The notes under the pieces: generated by a model
What the model was told of the DNA's origin: nothing
Seen by the model: the letters and a program-made list of their open reading frames with translations, nothing else
Database searches by the model: none
In this document: piece after piece, positions 6,711 through 13,538 of the stretch
Layout of the letters: every line of letters begins with the position of its first letter
Position numbering within the stretch: position 1 is the first letter of the stretch
DNA from: Bacillota bacterium
GTDB taxonomy: Bacteria; Bacillota; Limnochordia; JAAZLZ01
Length of the DNA: 16,319 nucleotides
Reading direction: 5' to 3'
NCBI GenBank assembly: GCA_012799075.1
Contig: JAAZLZ010000250.1
Location: forward strand, 1 to 16,319
Program-made: the position numbers and the translations under genes

Positions 6711-6739
6711 ATTGTAACACTTTGTGTGTTCTAACACAA
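6711..6739 (-). promoter_or_regulatory. ackA promoter with Rex-like operator
   Basis: On the minus strand TTGTGT (6734-6739) and TACAAT (6711-6716) are separated by 17 bp, a good vegetative promoter. The palindrome TTGTGT-N6-ACACAA (6722-6739) covers the -35 and most of the spacer. Rex, the NADH-sensing repressor, binds TTGTGA-N6-TCACAA-like sites, so arms, spacing and position all fit apart from the innermost base pair. The remainder of the 380-bp gap between ackA and the prenyltransferase holds the ackA leader and no obvious gene. Confidence 0.6.
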
Positions 6740-6932
6740 GCTCTCATTTTCCTGCCAAGGCACCGGCATTTGTTCTCCTTTGAAACATGGAATCTTGCAT
6801 CTTCGACCAAGGGGCGGGGAGAGACTAAGACGTGCTTTGGCAAAACGCGTCAATAGGTGGCGGCAGGCCGGTTTTAACGGGCAGGATTCTTATCCAGGGG
6901 AGGGGAAATATATCTTCAACGAGGCCTTAAGA

Positions 6933-7793
6933 ATGGGGGTCGCGGTTTTGCGTCCGGGAGTCCTTTTGACCATGATCAGGATCGAGCATACCTTATTTTC
7001 CCTGCCCTTTGCCTACACGGGCGCATTCTTGGCCGCCCAGGGGTTTCCAGGCTGGGACAAGCTGCTTTGGATTACCTTGGCCATGGTGGGGGCCCACGGA
7101 GGCTCTATGGCCTGGAATCGGGCGGCCGACGCCAAGTACGATGCGGTGAATCCCCGGACCAGGGAGTGGGCCCTCCCTCAGGGCCAAATTGACCCGGGAG
7201 AGGTTATTATCTTTGCTCTGGGCAATCTCGTGCTCTTGGTTTATGCAGCCTATCGGCTGGGGCCCATCTGTTTCTACCTGTCGCCCGCGGCGATGTTTTT
7301 CCTGGTGTTTTATTCGTATACCAAGCGATTTACCTCCCTATGTCATTTTTTCCTGGGAGGCACCCTCGGGCTGGGACCGGTCGGCGCTTGGCTGGCCGTA
7401 ACAGGGCGGGTGGAGCTTGCGCCTGCCGTCCTTTGGGCAGCGGTGACCCTTTGGGTGGGCGGATTTGATATCTTCTATCAGGCAGTTGACGTGGAAGTTG
7501 ATCGGAGGCTGGGACTGCATTCCCTTCCCGTTCGTCTGGGGGTTGGGCCCAGCCTACTGGTGGGCGTGGGATGCCACGTTCTGACTTTGTCTCTCTTGCT
7601 CCTGTTATGGCGTGTGGCAGGTTTAGGACCTTTGTACCTCCTGGGGCTGGCCTTGCTGTTGCTGCTTTTCGTTTGGGAAGTCTCCCTATTGAAGGGGCGC
7701 CGACCGGAGAAACTCGGTGCGGCCTTCAATGTCAATTTGGCCGCAGGCGTTGTGGTTTTTGCTTTTACCCTCTTGGATGTGTTGACAATCTAA
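6933..7793 (+). CDS. UbiA-family polyprenyltransferase (possibly menaquinone synthesis)
   Basis: This is an integral membrane enzyme that attaches a polyprenyl chain to an aromatic acid. From the ATG at 6933 the protein is 286 residues with about eight or nine hydrophobic segments. The two Mg-diphosphate motifs are present: N62-x3-D66-x3-D70 (NRAADAKYD) and D186-x3-D190 (DVEVD), the latter followed by GLHSLPVRLG. This pattern resembles UbiA and the MqnP-like enzymes of the futalosine menaquinone route; the substrate is inferred. The frame stays open to a TTG at 6780, but the opening GVLLTMIRIEHTLFSLPFA segment is where family members normally begin, and GAGG at 6921-6924 supports 6933. The usual NRPLP segment after the first Asp motif is EWALP here. 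guaB follows after 101 bp on the same strand. Confidence 0.87.
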   Translation: MGVAVLRPGVLLTMIRIEHTLFSLPFAYTGAFLAAQGFPGWDKLLWITLAMVGAHGGSMAWNRAADAKYDAVNPRTREWALPQGQIDPGEVIIFALGNLVLLVYAAYRLGPICFYLSPAAMFFLVFYSYTKRFTSLCHFFLGGTLGLGPVGAWLAVTGRVELAPAVLWAAVTLWVGGFDIFYQAVDVEVDRRLGLHSLPVRLGVGPSLLVGVGCHVLTLSLLLLLWRVAGLGPLYLLGLALLLLLFVWEVSLLKGRRPEKLGAAFNVNLAAGVVVFAFTLLDVLTI

Positions 7794-7839
7794 GTGCGGT
7801 GGAGTAACTTTGGGGGTAAAAGGTGCTTGTGGAGGCGGG

Positions 7840-7938
7840 ATGAGCAAAGGTCCGATGTTAATAAGTTTAATCATTCTGAAGGGGGGAAGGGCCGTTGGAG
7901 CTCGAAAGGAAATTCGGGAAAGAAGGATTGACCTTTGA
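7840..7938 (+). CDS. Possible 32-codon ORF overlapping the guaB start
   Basis: An ATG at 7840 preceded by GGAGG (7831-7835, spacing only 4 nt) opens a 32-codon frame that runs across the guaB start codon in another frame and ends in TGA at 7936-7938. It lies in the gap between the prenyltransferase and guaB. The product resembles nothing I know. It may be a leader peptide, but chance is quite possible. Confidence 0.15.
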   Translation: MSKGPMLISLIILKGGRAVGARKEIRERRIDL

Positions 7939-9355
7939 TGATGTCTTGTTGATACCGGCATACTCATCGGTCATGCCGAGGGATGTTGATGTCGCCACTT
8001 CGTTGACTCGACGGATACGGCTGAACATTCCCATCATGAGTGCGGCCATGGACACGGTGACTGAAGCGAGGCTTGCCATAGCTATTGCCCGGGAGGGCGG
8101 GATAGGCGTGATCCACAAAAACATGAGCATCGAGGCTCAGGCAGGGGAGGTGGACAAGGTCAAGCGCTCCGAGAGCGGGGTCATCGTCGACCCTTTCCAT
8201 CTGTCTCCCCACCATCTGATCAAGGATGCTTTAGAGATCATGGCCCGCTACCACATATCGGGCGTGCCCATCACCGAAGGGGGCCGACTGGTTGGCATTC
8301 TAACCAACCGGGATCTGGTGTTTGAAGAGGATGTGGAGCAGCCCATCTTCGATGTGATGACCAAAGAGAATCTGATTACCGCGCCTGTGGGGACCACCCT
8401 CGAGGAAGCCAAGGCAATCCTGCACAAACATCGAATTGAAAAATTGCCCCTCGTCGATAAGAATTTCATGCTGAAGGGTCTAATCACCATCAAAGATATT
8501 GAGAAAGCTCGGAAGTATCCCTTGGCCACCAAGGATGAACAAGGGAGGCTGCGGGTTGCGGCGGCGGTGGGAGTGGGCGCCGACGCGGATGAGCGGGCGG
8601 CAGCTTTGGTGGAGAACGGCGTGGATGCCCTGGTTGTCGATACCGCCCATGGCCATTCGCAGCTGGTGCTGGATGCGGTGGAGAAATTCAAGGTGCTTTA
8701 TGGCAGCCGGGTCGACATCCTTGCTGGCAACGTGGCCACTGCCGAAGGGACGAAAGCATTGATTGATGCAGGGGCGGATGCTGTCAAGGTGGGGATGGGC
8801 CCGGGCTCAATCTGCACAACTCGGGTGGTGGCTGGCATTGGCGTACCCCAGGTGACGGCGGTGTTTGACTGTGCGAGGGCGGCTGGGGACACCCCCATCA
8901 TTGCCGATGGCGGCATTCGTCATTCCGGCGATATGGTCAAGGCCATCGCGGCCGGAGCCCATGTGGTCATGCTGGGCAACCTGCTTGCGGGAACCGAAGA
9001 GAGCCCCGGTGAAGTTGAGATTTACCAGGGGCGCAGCTTCAAGGTCTACCGGGGCATGGGTTCCATGGGGGCTATGCGCTCGGGCAGCAGCGACCGTTAC
9101 TTCCAAGAAGATGCCAGGAAACTAGTCCCTGAGGGGATTGAGGGACGGGTTCCCTACAAGGGCCCCGTGTCAGAAACGGTGTTTCAGATGCTTGGGGGCT
9201 TGCGGGCAGGGATGGGCTACTGCGGGGTGGATACCATTGAGAAGTTGAGGCTCGAAACCAGATTCATCCGCATCACCCCCGCCGCCGGCAGGGAGAGCCA
9301 TCCCCATGACGTTCAGATCACCAAAGAAGCCCCGAATTACAATCTGTTCTGGTGA
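7895..9355 (+). CDS. guaB: IMP dehydrogenase
   Basis: GuaB oxidises IMP to XMP with NAD+, the committed step to guanine nucleotides, in the cytoplasm. At 486 residues it has the standard layout: the start of the barrel (LTFDDVLLIPAYSSV near 12-26), a CBS pair inserted at about 93-205, and then the rest of the barrel. The catalytic loop is GPGSICTTR, with the nucleophile Cys307. The IMP-binding segments include DGGIRHSGD near 338-346, the GMGSMGAM motif near 387-394 and the flap Arg401-Tyr402 dyad in SGSSDRYFQ. The TTG start at 7895 follows a purine-rich GAAGGGGGGAAGGG ribosome site. Guanine nucleotide supply links it functionally to CodY, which senses GTP, but no CodY box was recognised upstream. 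Confidence 0.97.
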   Translation: MELERKFGKEGLTFDDVLLIPAYSSVMPRDVDVATSLTRRIRLNIPIMSAAMDTVTEARLAIAIAREGGIGVIHKNMSIEAQAGEVDKVKRSESGVIVDPFHLSPHHLIKDALEIMARYHISGVPITEGGRLVGILTNRDLVFEEDVEQPIFDVMTKENLITAPVGTTLEEAKAILHKHRIEKLPLVDKNFMLKGLITIKDIEKARKYPLATKDEQGRLRVAAAVGVGADADERAAALVENGVDALVVDTAHGHSQLVLDAVEKFKVLYGSRVDILAGNVATAEGTKALIDAGADAVKVGMGPGSICTTRVVAGIGVPQVTAVFDCARAAGDTPIIADGGIRHSGDMVKAIAAGAHVVMLGNLLAGTEESPGEVEIYQGRSFKVYRGMGSMGAMRSGSSDRYFQEDARKLVPEGIEGRVPYKGPVSETVFQMLGGLRAGMGYCGVDTIEKLRLETRFIRITPAAGRESHPHDVQITKEAPNYNLFW

Positions 9356-9396
9356 AGGTAGTTCTGGGCGGCGCTCTCGACCTTAAGGGCTTTGCG

Positions 9397-9405
9397 TGAT
9401 ATAAT
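9397..9405 (+). promoter_or_regulatory. Extended -10 promoter before the MATE gene
   Basis: TGA-TATAAT (9397-9405) is a perfect extended -10 located 42 bp past the guaB stop. No consensus -35 is apparent. Transcription from about 9412 would give a leader of about 146 nt before the MATE ATG, containing an eight-T run (around 9424-9431) and a hairpin near its end. Confidence 0.5.
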
Positions 9406-9502
9406 GCTCAAGGGGATTAGTGTCTTTTTTTTCAGTTGCGGACATCCCTGGAAATGCAATCTTTTGTTCTTGCTAAGGAATCCGGCTGAATTCTTATGCT
9501 GG

Positions 9503-9532
9503 GGCTGGTGCACGGCACCGAGCCTCGCTTTT
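9503..9532 (+). terminator. Terminator-like hairpin in the MATE leader
   Basis: GGCTGGTGC (9503-9511) pairs with GCACC-G-AGCC (9515-9524) with a 3-nt loop and one bulged G, followed after four bases by TTTT (9529-9532). It sits just before the MATE ribosome site GGAAGGGTGA (9541-9550). It could end the guaB transcript or act as an attenuator for the efflux gene. The T tract is short, so confidence is modest. Confidence 0.35.
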
Positions 9533-9557
9533 CGTGCTGGGGAAGGGTGAACTGCCC

Positions 9558-10919
9558 ATGTCGGTGGAAACCGCGCGAGCGGAAGTGCGTCTAGGAGTGC
9601 TGGCCTTGGCCTGGCCGGCAATAATCGAAAACATCCTCCACATGGGGGTAGGCATAGCTGATGTGGTCATGGTGGGGAAGCTGGGCAAGGAGGCGATTGC
9701 CTCCGTTGACTTGGCCAATACCCTGGTGCACTTTTCCCTCGCGGTGTTTGCAGCCATAACTGTGGGGACGACCGCCCTTGTAGCCCGCCATACAGGAGCG
9801 AAGGAGTGGGATGAAGCCAGGGAGATTGCCCGCCAATCGATCAAGCTGCTTGTATTGATGGCTCTGGTCCTTGGGGCGGGCGGCGTTATGTTTGGGGAGC
9901 GTTTAATTCGTTTAATGATGGTTCTTGACAGTTCTCCCGACGGTAGGGTCGTCCTTCTCGGCGGACAGTACCTGAAAATTGTCTCCTATGCCTCTCCCTT
10001 TTCCTTGGGGGTATTGGGCATCAATGCCGTGCTCAGGGGTGCGGGGGACACCAAGACGCCGATGATTGTGACGGGGATTGCCAATGTGCTGAACATCATT
10101 TTGAACTATGTTTTCATTTTTGGAATGGGTGTGATTCCCCCGATGGGCGTTCCGGGGGCGGCACTGGCATCAGCGATTTCTCGTACAGTGGGAGGCGTCT
10201 TGGCTCTCTGGGTGCTATTCAGTGAACGCTGTCCCGTCAACTTGCGCATTACCGATGACTATCGCTGGAATAGTGCCGTCCTCAAACGCATAGTTGGGGT
10301 AGGCGCTCCGGCTGCAATGGAGCAGGTGATCATGCGGGGGGGACAGCTTGGTTATGGTTTGATTGTGGCTGGGCTCGGTACAGTAGCCATGGCTTCCCAT
10401 GCCGTCAGTCTGACGGCGGAGTCGCTTTCTTACATGCCCGGCTTTGGATTTGCGTTGGCCGCCACGACCCTTGTGGGACAGGGACTGGGGGCTGAGCGTC
10501 CTGATTTGGCGGAGCAAAGCGGTTTGGTCGCCGCCCGTTCGGCAGCATCCATCATGGGTCTATTGGGCATTGCCTTGTTTCTATTTCCCCAGCAATTGGT
10601 GGGTCTATTCACTAAGGATCCCCAGGTGATTGAGCTTGCCTCGGTTTGTCTTCGCATCGTGGCCGTCTCCCAGCCGGCCCTGGCCGTTGTCATGGTGATG
10701 GCAGGCGCCCTCAGGGGTGCAGGCGATACCCGGAGGGTGATGGTCGTAACCGTTGCTGGGATCTGGGGCGTGCGGCTGACCCTCGCCTATTTCCTCAGTT
10801 ATGGTTTGGGCTGGGGGCTAGTAGGGGCGTATCTGGCCATGATCGCCGACCTATTTCTTCGCAGTGCCCTTCTTTATCGCAGCTTCTCCATGGGTCACTG
10901 GAAGACTCTGAAGCTCTAG
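9558..10919 (+). CDS. MATE family multidrug/metabolite efflux protein
   Basis: This polytopic membrane antiporter of the NorM/DinF superfamily exports cationic drugs or metabolites using Na+ or H+ gradients. From the ATG at 9558 it has 453 residues and about twelve hydrophobic segments in two similar halves. The hallmark GAGDT-type loops appear twice (VLRGAGDTKTPM in the first half, ALRGAGDTRRVM in the second), which fits the internal duplication of the family. The N-terminal segment LALAWPAIIENILHMGVGIADVVMVGKLG is typical. The ATG at 9558 is preferred to the GTG at 9534 because GGAAGGGTGA lies 7 nt upstream. The substrate cannot be told. A dedicated promoter and leader lie between it and guaB. 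Confidence 0.93.
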   Translation: MSVETARAEVRLGVLALAWPAIIENILHMGVGIADVVMVGKLGKEAIASVDLANTLVHFSLAVFAAITVGTTALVARHTGAKEWDEAREIARQSIKLLVLMALVLGAGGVMFGERLIRLMMVLDSSPDGRVVLLGGQYLKIVSYASPFSLGVLGINAVLRGAGDTKTPMIVTGIANVLNIILNYVFIFGMGVIPPMGVPGAALASAISRTVGGVLALWVLFSERCPVNLRITDDYRWNSAVLKRIVGVGAPAAMEQVIMRGGQLGYGLIVAGLGTVAMASHAVSLTAESLSYMPGFGFALAATTLVGQGLGAERPDLAEQSGLVAARSAASIMGLLGIALFLFPQQLVGLFTKDPQVIELASVCLRIVAVSQPALAVVMVMAGALRGAGDTRRVMVVTVAGIWGVRLTLAYFLSYGLGWGLVGAYLAMIADLFLRSALLYRSFSMGHWKTLKL

Positions 10920-11013
10920 ACCAGGTTTTATCCCATTCGGCAGAAGTCTACTTGGACGTTTTCGTATGCTCTTCTTTCCTCCTGGCAAACTTAAGGAGCG
11001 GGGAGGGAGAGAC

Positions 11014-11235
11014 ATGCCAAGCATCAACTGTCCATTTTGTGATGCCCGGAACCATCTGGGGGGTGAAGGCCCGAATCGGACCCTGCGGTGCAGCTGTGGT
11101 GCTCGCTATTTTCTGGAGCCAGCCTATGACAGCAGTGAGGAGACTTTGCCGCCGTCGGTGGACGTTGGGGGTCAGGAGCGGACGGTCCCCTGGATGGAAG
11201 AGGACGGGACATCGTACAATGTCGTTTTCTATTAG
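11014..11235 (+). CDS. Small zinc-ribbon protein of unknown function
   Basis: This is a 73-residue protein with Cys6-x2-Cys9 (CPFC) and Cys26-x-Cys28 (CSC), a spacing that could hold one zinc ion in a minimal ribbon. The ribbon occupies residues 1-32 and is followed by an acidic, Ser/Pro-containing tail ending in YNVVFY. The ATG at 11014 is supported by GGGAGGGAG (11001-11009); the frame also opens further up at 10966, but without a ribosome site. It lies 94 bp past the MATE stop on the same strand. Its TAG shares two bases with the stop codon of convergent darA. I do not recognise a specific family. Confidence 0.7.
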   Translation: MPSINCPFCDARNHLGGEGPNRTLRCSCGARYFLEPAYDSSEETLPPSVDVGGQERTVPWMEEDGTSYNVVFY

Positions 11236-11549
11236 AAATGGTGGAACTGTTCTATTGGCAGGATGAAGACGACGGCTCCACCTGCTTCTACTTCAATGGG
11301 CATGTTAAGGGCCGGAAATTCGGGCGGTGCATAAGTCATCAAACGTTTCCGCCGCTGACAGGTTCCCTTGATTATGTCTAAGGCAGTTTCAATCTGGTCT
11401 TCGTCTAGCCCTAAGAGCAGCGTGGTGTTTCCCTGACGGAGGAACCCTCCGGTGCTGGCTAATACTGTAGCCCGCAGACCGGCAGCAACCAGCTTCTCCG
11501 TGAGGGAGCGGACATCGGCATCATCAACGACCGCTAACATCAGTTTCAT
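11232..11549 (-). CDS. darA: Cyclic-di-AMP receptor protein DarA (PII-like, DUF970)
   Basis: DarA (also called PstA or YaaQ) is a small trimeric PII-like protein that binds the second messenger c-di-AMP; its downstream target is not well defined. The 105-residue product aligns through its length with the Bacillus protein: MKLMLAVVDDAD at the start, RATVLASTGGFLRQGNTT (the nucleotide-binding region, about 26-43), LDIIKGTC, then EVEAGGAVVFILPIEQFHHF at the end. The ATG at 11549 is chosen because GAGGAG (11559-11564) lies 9 nt upstream; the GTG at 11558 would abut it. The usual neighbours (tmk, holB) are absent. The gene ends by overlapping the stop of the zinc-ribbon gene on the other strand. 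Confidence 0.94.
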   Translation of the reverse strand: MKLMLAVVDDADVRSLTEKLVAAGLRATVLASTGGFLRQGNTTLLLGLDEDQIETALDIIKGTCQRRKRLMTYAPPEFPALNMPIEVEAGGAVVFILPIEQFHHF

Positions 11550-11623
11550 TTTCCCCACTCCTCAAGTTTACTCTGTTCCTATAATATTCACCGTCAAAGA
11601 GCAATTTCCTGCGGCGGTAAGGC

Positions 11624-11650
11624 AAAAGGAGGCTGACTGGTCAGCCTCCT
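11624..11650 (-). terminator. Terminator of the TRAP transporter operon
   Basis: On the minus strand AGGAGGCTGA (11641-11650) and TCAGCCTCCT (11627-11636) form a 10-bp stem with the tetraloop CCAG, followed by TTTT (11624-11627), 11 bp past the dctM stop. The T tract is short but the stem is perfect and well placed. Confidence 0.75.
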
Positions 11651-11660
11651 GAAGTCTAGT

Positions 11661-12944
11661 CTATCCAAAGACGAGCCGCGGCAGGAAGAGGACTATTCCG
11701 GGGATGTAGGTTGCCAAGAACCAGGTCAAGATAAGTGAAGCAAGGAAGGGCAGGGATGCTTTGACCACCCGTTCCACTGGAATCTTTGTAACTGTACAGA
11801 TTGTGAATAGGCAGACTCCAAAGGGAGGGGTCACCAGGCCGATGGCCAGGGCCATCACCATCACTACTCCAAAGTGGATGGGGTCAACTCCAATTTGCGT
11901 GATCACCGGATACAGCAGCGGCGACAGGATGATGATTGCCGCTGAGGCGTCAATGAACATTCCGGCCAGGAAAAGAATGAAGTTGATGATTAGAAGGATG
12001 ACGGCGGGGTTGGTGGTCAGGGACAGAAGAAGGCGGACCAGAAGAGCAGGCACATTCTCCCAGCTAACGATCCAGGTGAAAAGGGTGGAAGAGGCCACGA
12101 TTAGCATGATGGACCCAGTGACCTTGCCCGTGTCCACCAGGGCATCGAAAAAGCGGGACCAGGAAAACTCCCCGTACATCCAGGATGCAAACATGGTGTA
12201 GAACACGGCTACTGCTGCCGCTTCCGTCGGGGTGACAATGCCGCTCATGATTCCACCCAGGATCACAATAGGCGCCCCTAGGGCTCCAACGCCCTGGCGA
12301 ACGCCGTCTTTAAGACCCTGCCAGCTGAACTCTACGTAACTGCCGTACTCGTACTTGGTGGATAGAACATAGTTGGCAATGAGCAGTCCGATAGTGATGA
12401 CCACCCCTGGAATCAGTCCGCCGACCAAAAGACGTGCAACTGATTGTTCAGCCACGACTCCCAAGACCACCATCAGGATGCTTGGCGGTACGACAACAGC
12501 CAAGGTAGAGGATGTGACAGTCACAGCGGCAGAGTAGTCCGCGGAGTAGCCATCTGCGATCATTTCGGGTACAAGCAAGGTGCCGAAGGTGGCGGCATCG
12601 GCGATGGAGGAGCCGGACATGCCGCCAAACAACAAACTGACTAGGATATTGACGGCGCCCAGCCCTCCCCGGGTCCACCCAAGGACGGCGTTGGATAAAT
12701 TGATGAGTCTGCGGGCAACGCCTCCAGTGGACATGAGGTTGCCAGCCAGGATGAAGAAGGGCACGGCAACCAGCACGAAGTTCTCAACTCCGGTCCAAAC
12801 CATCTGGGGGACAATCACCGCGGGCACCGGCCTCGATATTGCAAGCACCGCCAAAGAGGAAAGGCCGAATCCAACTGCTACCGGGACCCCTGCCAGCAGC
12901 AAGATTGCGGTCAAGACGAATACAGAGGTTGTCAGAACCGGCAT
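11661..12944 (-). CDS. dctM: TRAP transporter large membrane subunit (DctM)
   Basis: This is the ion-coupled transport channel of a tripartite ATP-independent periplasmic-type system. The 427-residue protein is hydrophobic throughout, with about eleven or twelve segments. It carries DctM-family stretches such as VPFFILAGNLMSTGGVARRL, GGMSGSSIADAATFG, GGIMSGIVTPTEAAAVAVFY and FGVVMVMALAIGLVTPPFGV. The start ATG at 12944 follows AAGGAGG at 8 nt; the same frame extends 47 codons upstream only because it runs under dctQ. It overlaps the end of dctQ by 13 bp, indicating translational coupling. The family symbol does not imply dicarboxylate as substrate. Confidence 0.94.
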   Translation of the reverse strand: MPVLTTSVFVLTAILLLAGVPVAVGFGLSSLAVLAISRPVPAVIVPQMVWTGVENFVLVAVPFFILAGNLMSTGGVARRLINLSNAVLGWTRGGLGAVNILVSLLFGGMSGSSIADAATFGTLLVPEMIADGYSADYSAAVTVTSSTLAVVVPPSILMVVLGVVAEQSVARLLVGGLIPGVVITIGLLIANYVLSTKYEYGSYVEFSWQGLKDGVRQGVGALGAPIVILGGIMSGIVTPTEAAAVAVFYTMFASWMYGEFSWSRFFDALVDTGKVTGSIMLIVASSTLFTWIVSWENVPALLVRLLLSLTTNPAVILLIINFILFLAGMFIDASAAIIILSPLLYPVITQIGVDPIHFGVVMVMALAIGLVTPPFGVCLFTICTVTKIPVERVVKASLPFLASLILTWFLATYIPGIVLFLPRLVFG

Positions 12945-13417
12945 GTCAGGTCCCTCCTTTGACCGATCAACTGGACGAATCGCTGGATTAGGCGCGCCAA
13001 GCTCAGGGCGCATCCGATCACCAGGGATGCCCTGACCCAGGCGTAATTTACCTGCAGGGCAGACGTTTTTAGGCCCCGCACCCAATAGTAGCGAACCATG
13101 AGCCAGCCCAGATAGCCAAGCAGGGAAACGAATATGATGAAGGATACAACGGAAAGCAAATCAAACCACCGCCGTTTCCCAGGGTCCAGTTTGTCTACCA
13201 GGAATGTCAAACTGATATGGTCGTTGTGCTTGATTCCGAGGCTCATTCCAAAAAAGACTGACGCTGCAAAGACGAACCGGACAAATTCCTCCGTCCATGG
13301 AGCAAACAGGCCGGGGATGATTCGACTGAGCACCTGAGTTGCAACCCCTGCCAACATGAGAAGCAGACAGGCTATCGTCAGCCATTCATCGATCTTGTCT
13401 AAAACGTACCTTAACAT
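12932..13417 (-). CDS. dctQ: TRAP transporter small membrane subunit (DctQ)
   Basis: This is the four-segment membrane partner of DctM. The 161-residue protein has hydrophobic segments at about 12-33, 46-62, 87-107 and 126-143. It shows the family's W-x-E-E motif (APWTEEFVRF, near 39-48) and the following FFGMSLGIKHNDHISLTFL region. The ATG at 13417 is supported by GGGAGGG (13426-13432) at 8 nt. It is the middle gene of dctP-dctQ-dctM; 121 bp with a strong inverted repeat separate it from dctP, and it overlaps dctM. Confidence 0.9.
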   Translation of the reverse strand: MLRYVLDKIDEWLTIACLLLMLAGVATQVLSRIIPGLFAPWTEEFVRFVFAASVFFGMSLGIKHNDHISLTFLVDKLDPGKRRWFDLLSVVSFIIFVSLLGYLGWLMVRYYWVRGLKTSALQVNYAWVRASLVIGCALSLARLIQRFVQLIGQRRDLTCRF

Positions 13418-13483
13418 GGCATGTTCCCTCCCTTGCGTTGATCACAGCAGCATGGCTTGCATTGGGGTGGTCTGTGATAGAAA

Positions 13484-13508
13484 GTGTGTGGGCCCGGGGC
13501 CCACACAC
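13484..13508 (-). repeat. Intercistronic inverted repeat between dctP and dctQ
   Basis: Two 12-base arms (GTGTGTGGGCCC at 13484-13495 and its exact complement at 13497-13508) flank a single base, giving a stem of about ten pairs in RNA. It lies 30 bp past the dctP stop and has no T tract. Such hairpins behind the binding-protein gene commonly protect its mRNA so that it is made in excess over the membrane subunits. That role is inferred here. Confidence 0.55.
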
Positions 13509-13538
13509 CGCTTTCAGATGGAGGCTTCATCAATGGGG

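Noticed and set aside
6592..6843. 83-codon minus-strand frame in the ackA upstream region
   Set aside because: It overlaps the ackA promoter and leader, lacks a ribosome site, and has no recognisable domain.
6780..6932. N-terminal extension of the UbiA-family protein from TTG 6780
   Set aside because: The extra 51 residues are basic and unlike the family, there is no ribosome site at 6780, and the ATG at 6933 gives the normal N-terminus.
9424..9431. T run after guaB as a rho-independent terminator
   Set aside because: No GC-rich hairpin lies directly before it; the upstream sequence holds an extended -10 promoter instead.
10646..11266. 206-codon plus-strand frame across the MATE end and the zinc-ribbon gene
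   Set aside because: It overlaps two better-supported genes in another frame, and its product is Arg/Gly/Ser-rich without family features.
12945..13085. 47-codon N-terminal extension of DctM
   Set aside because: It merely runs under dctQ in another frame; a good ribosome site precedes the ATG at 12944, which gives the usual DctM start.
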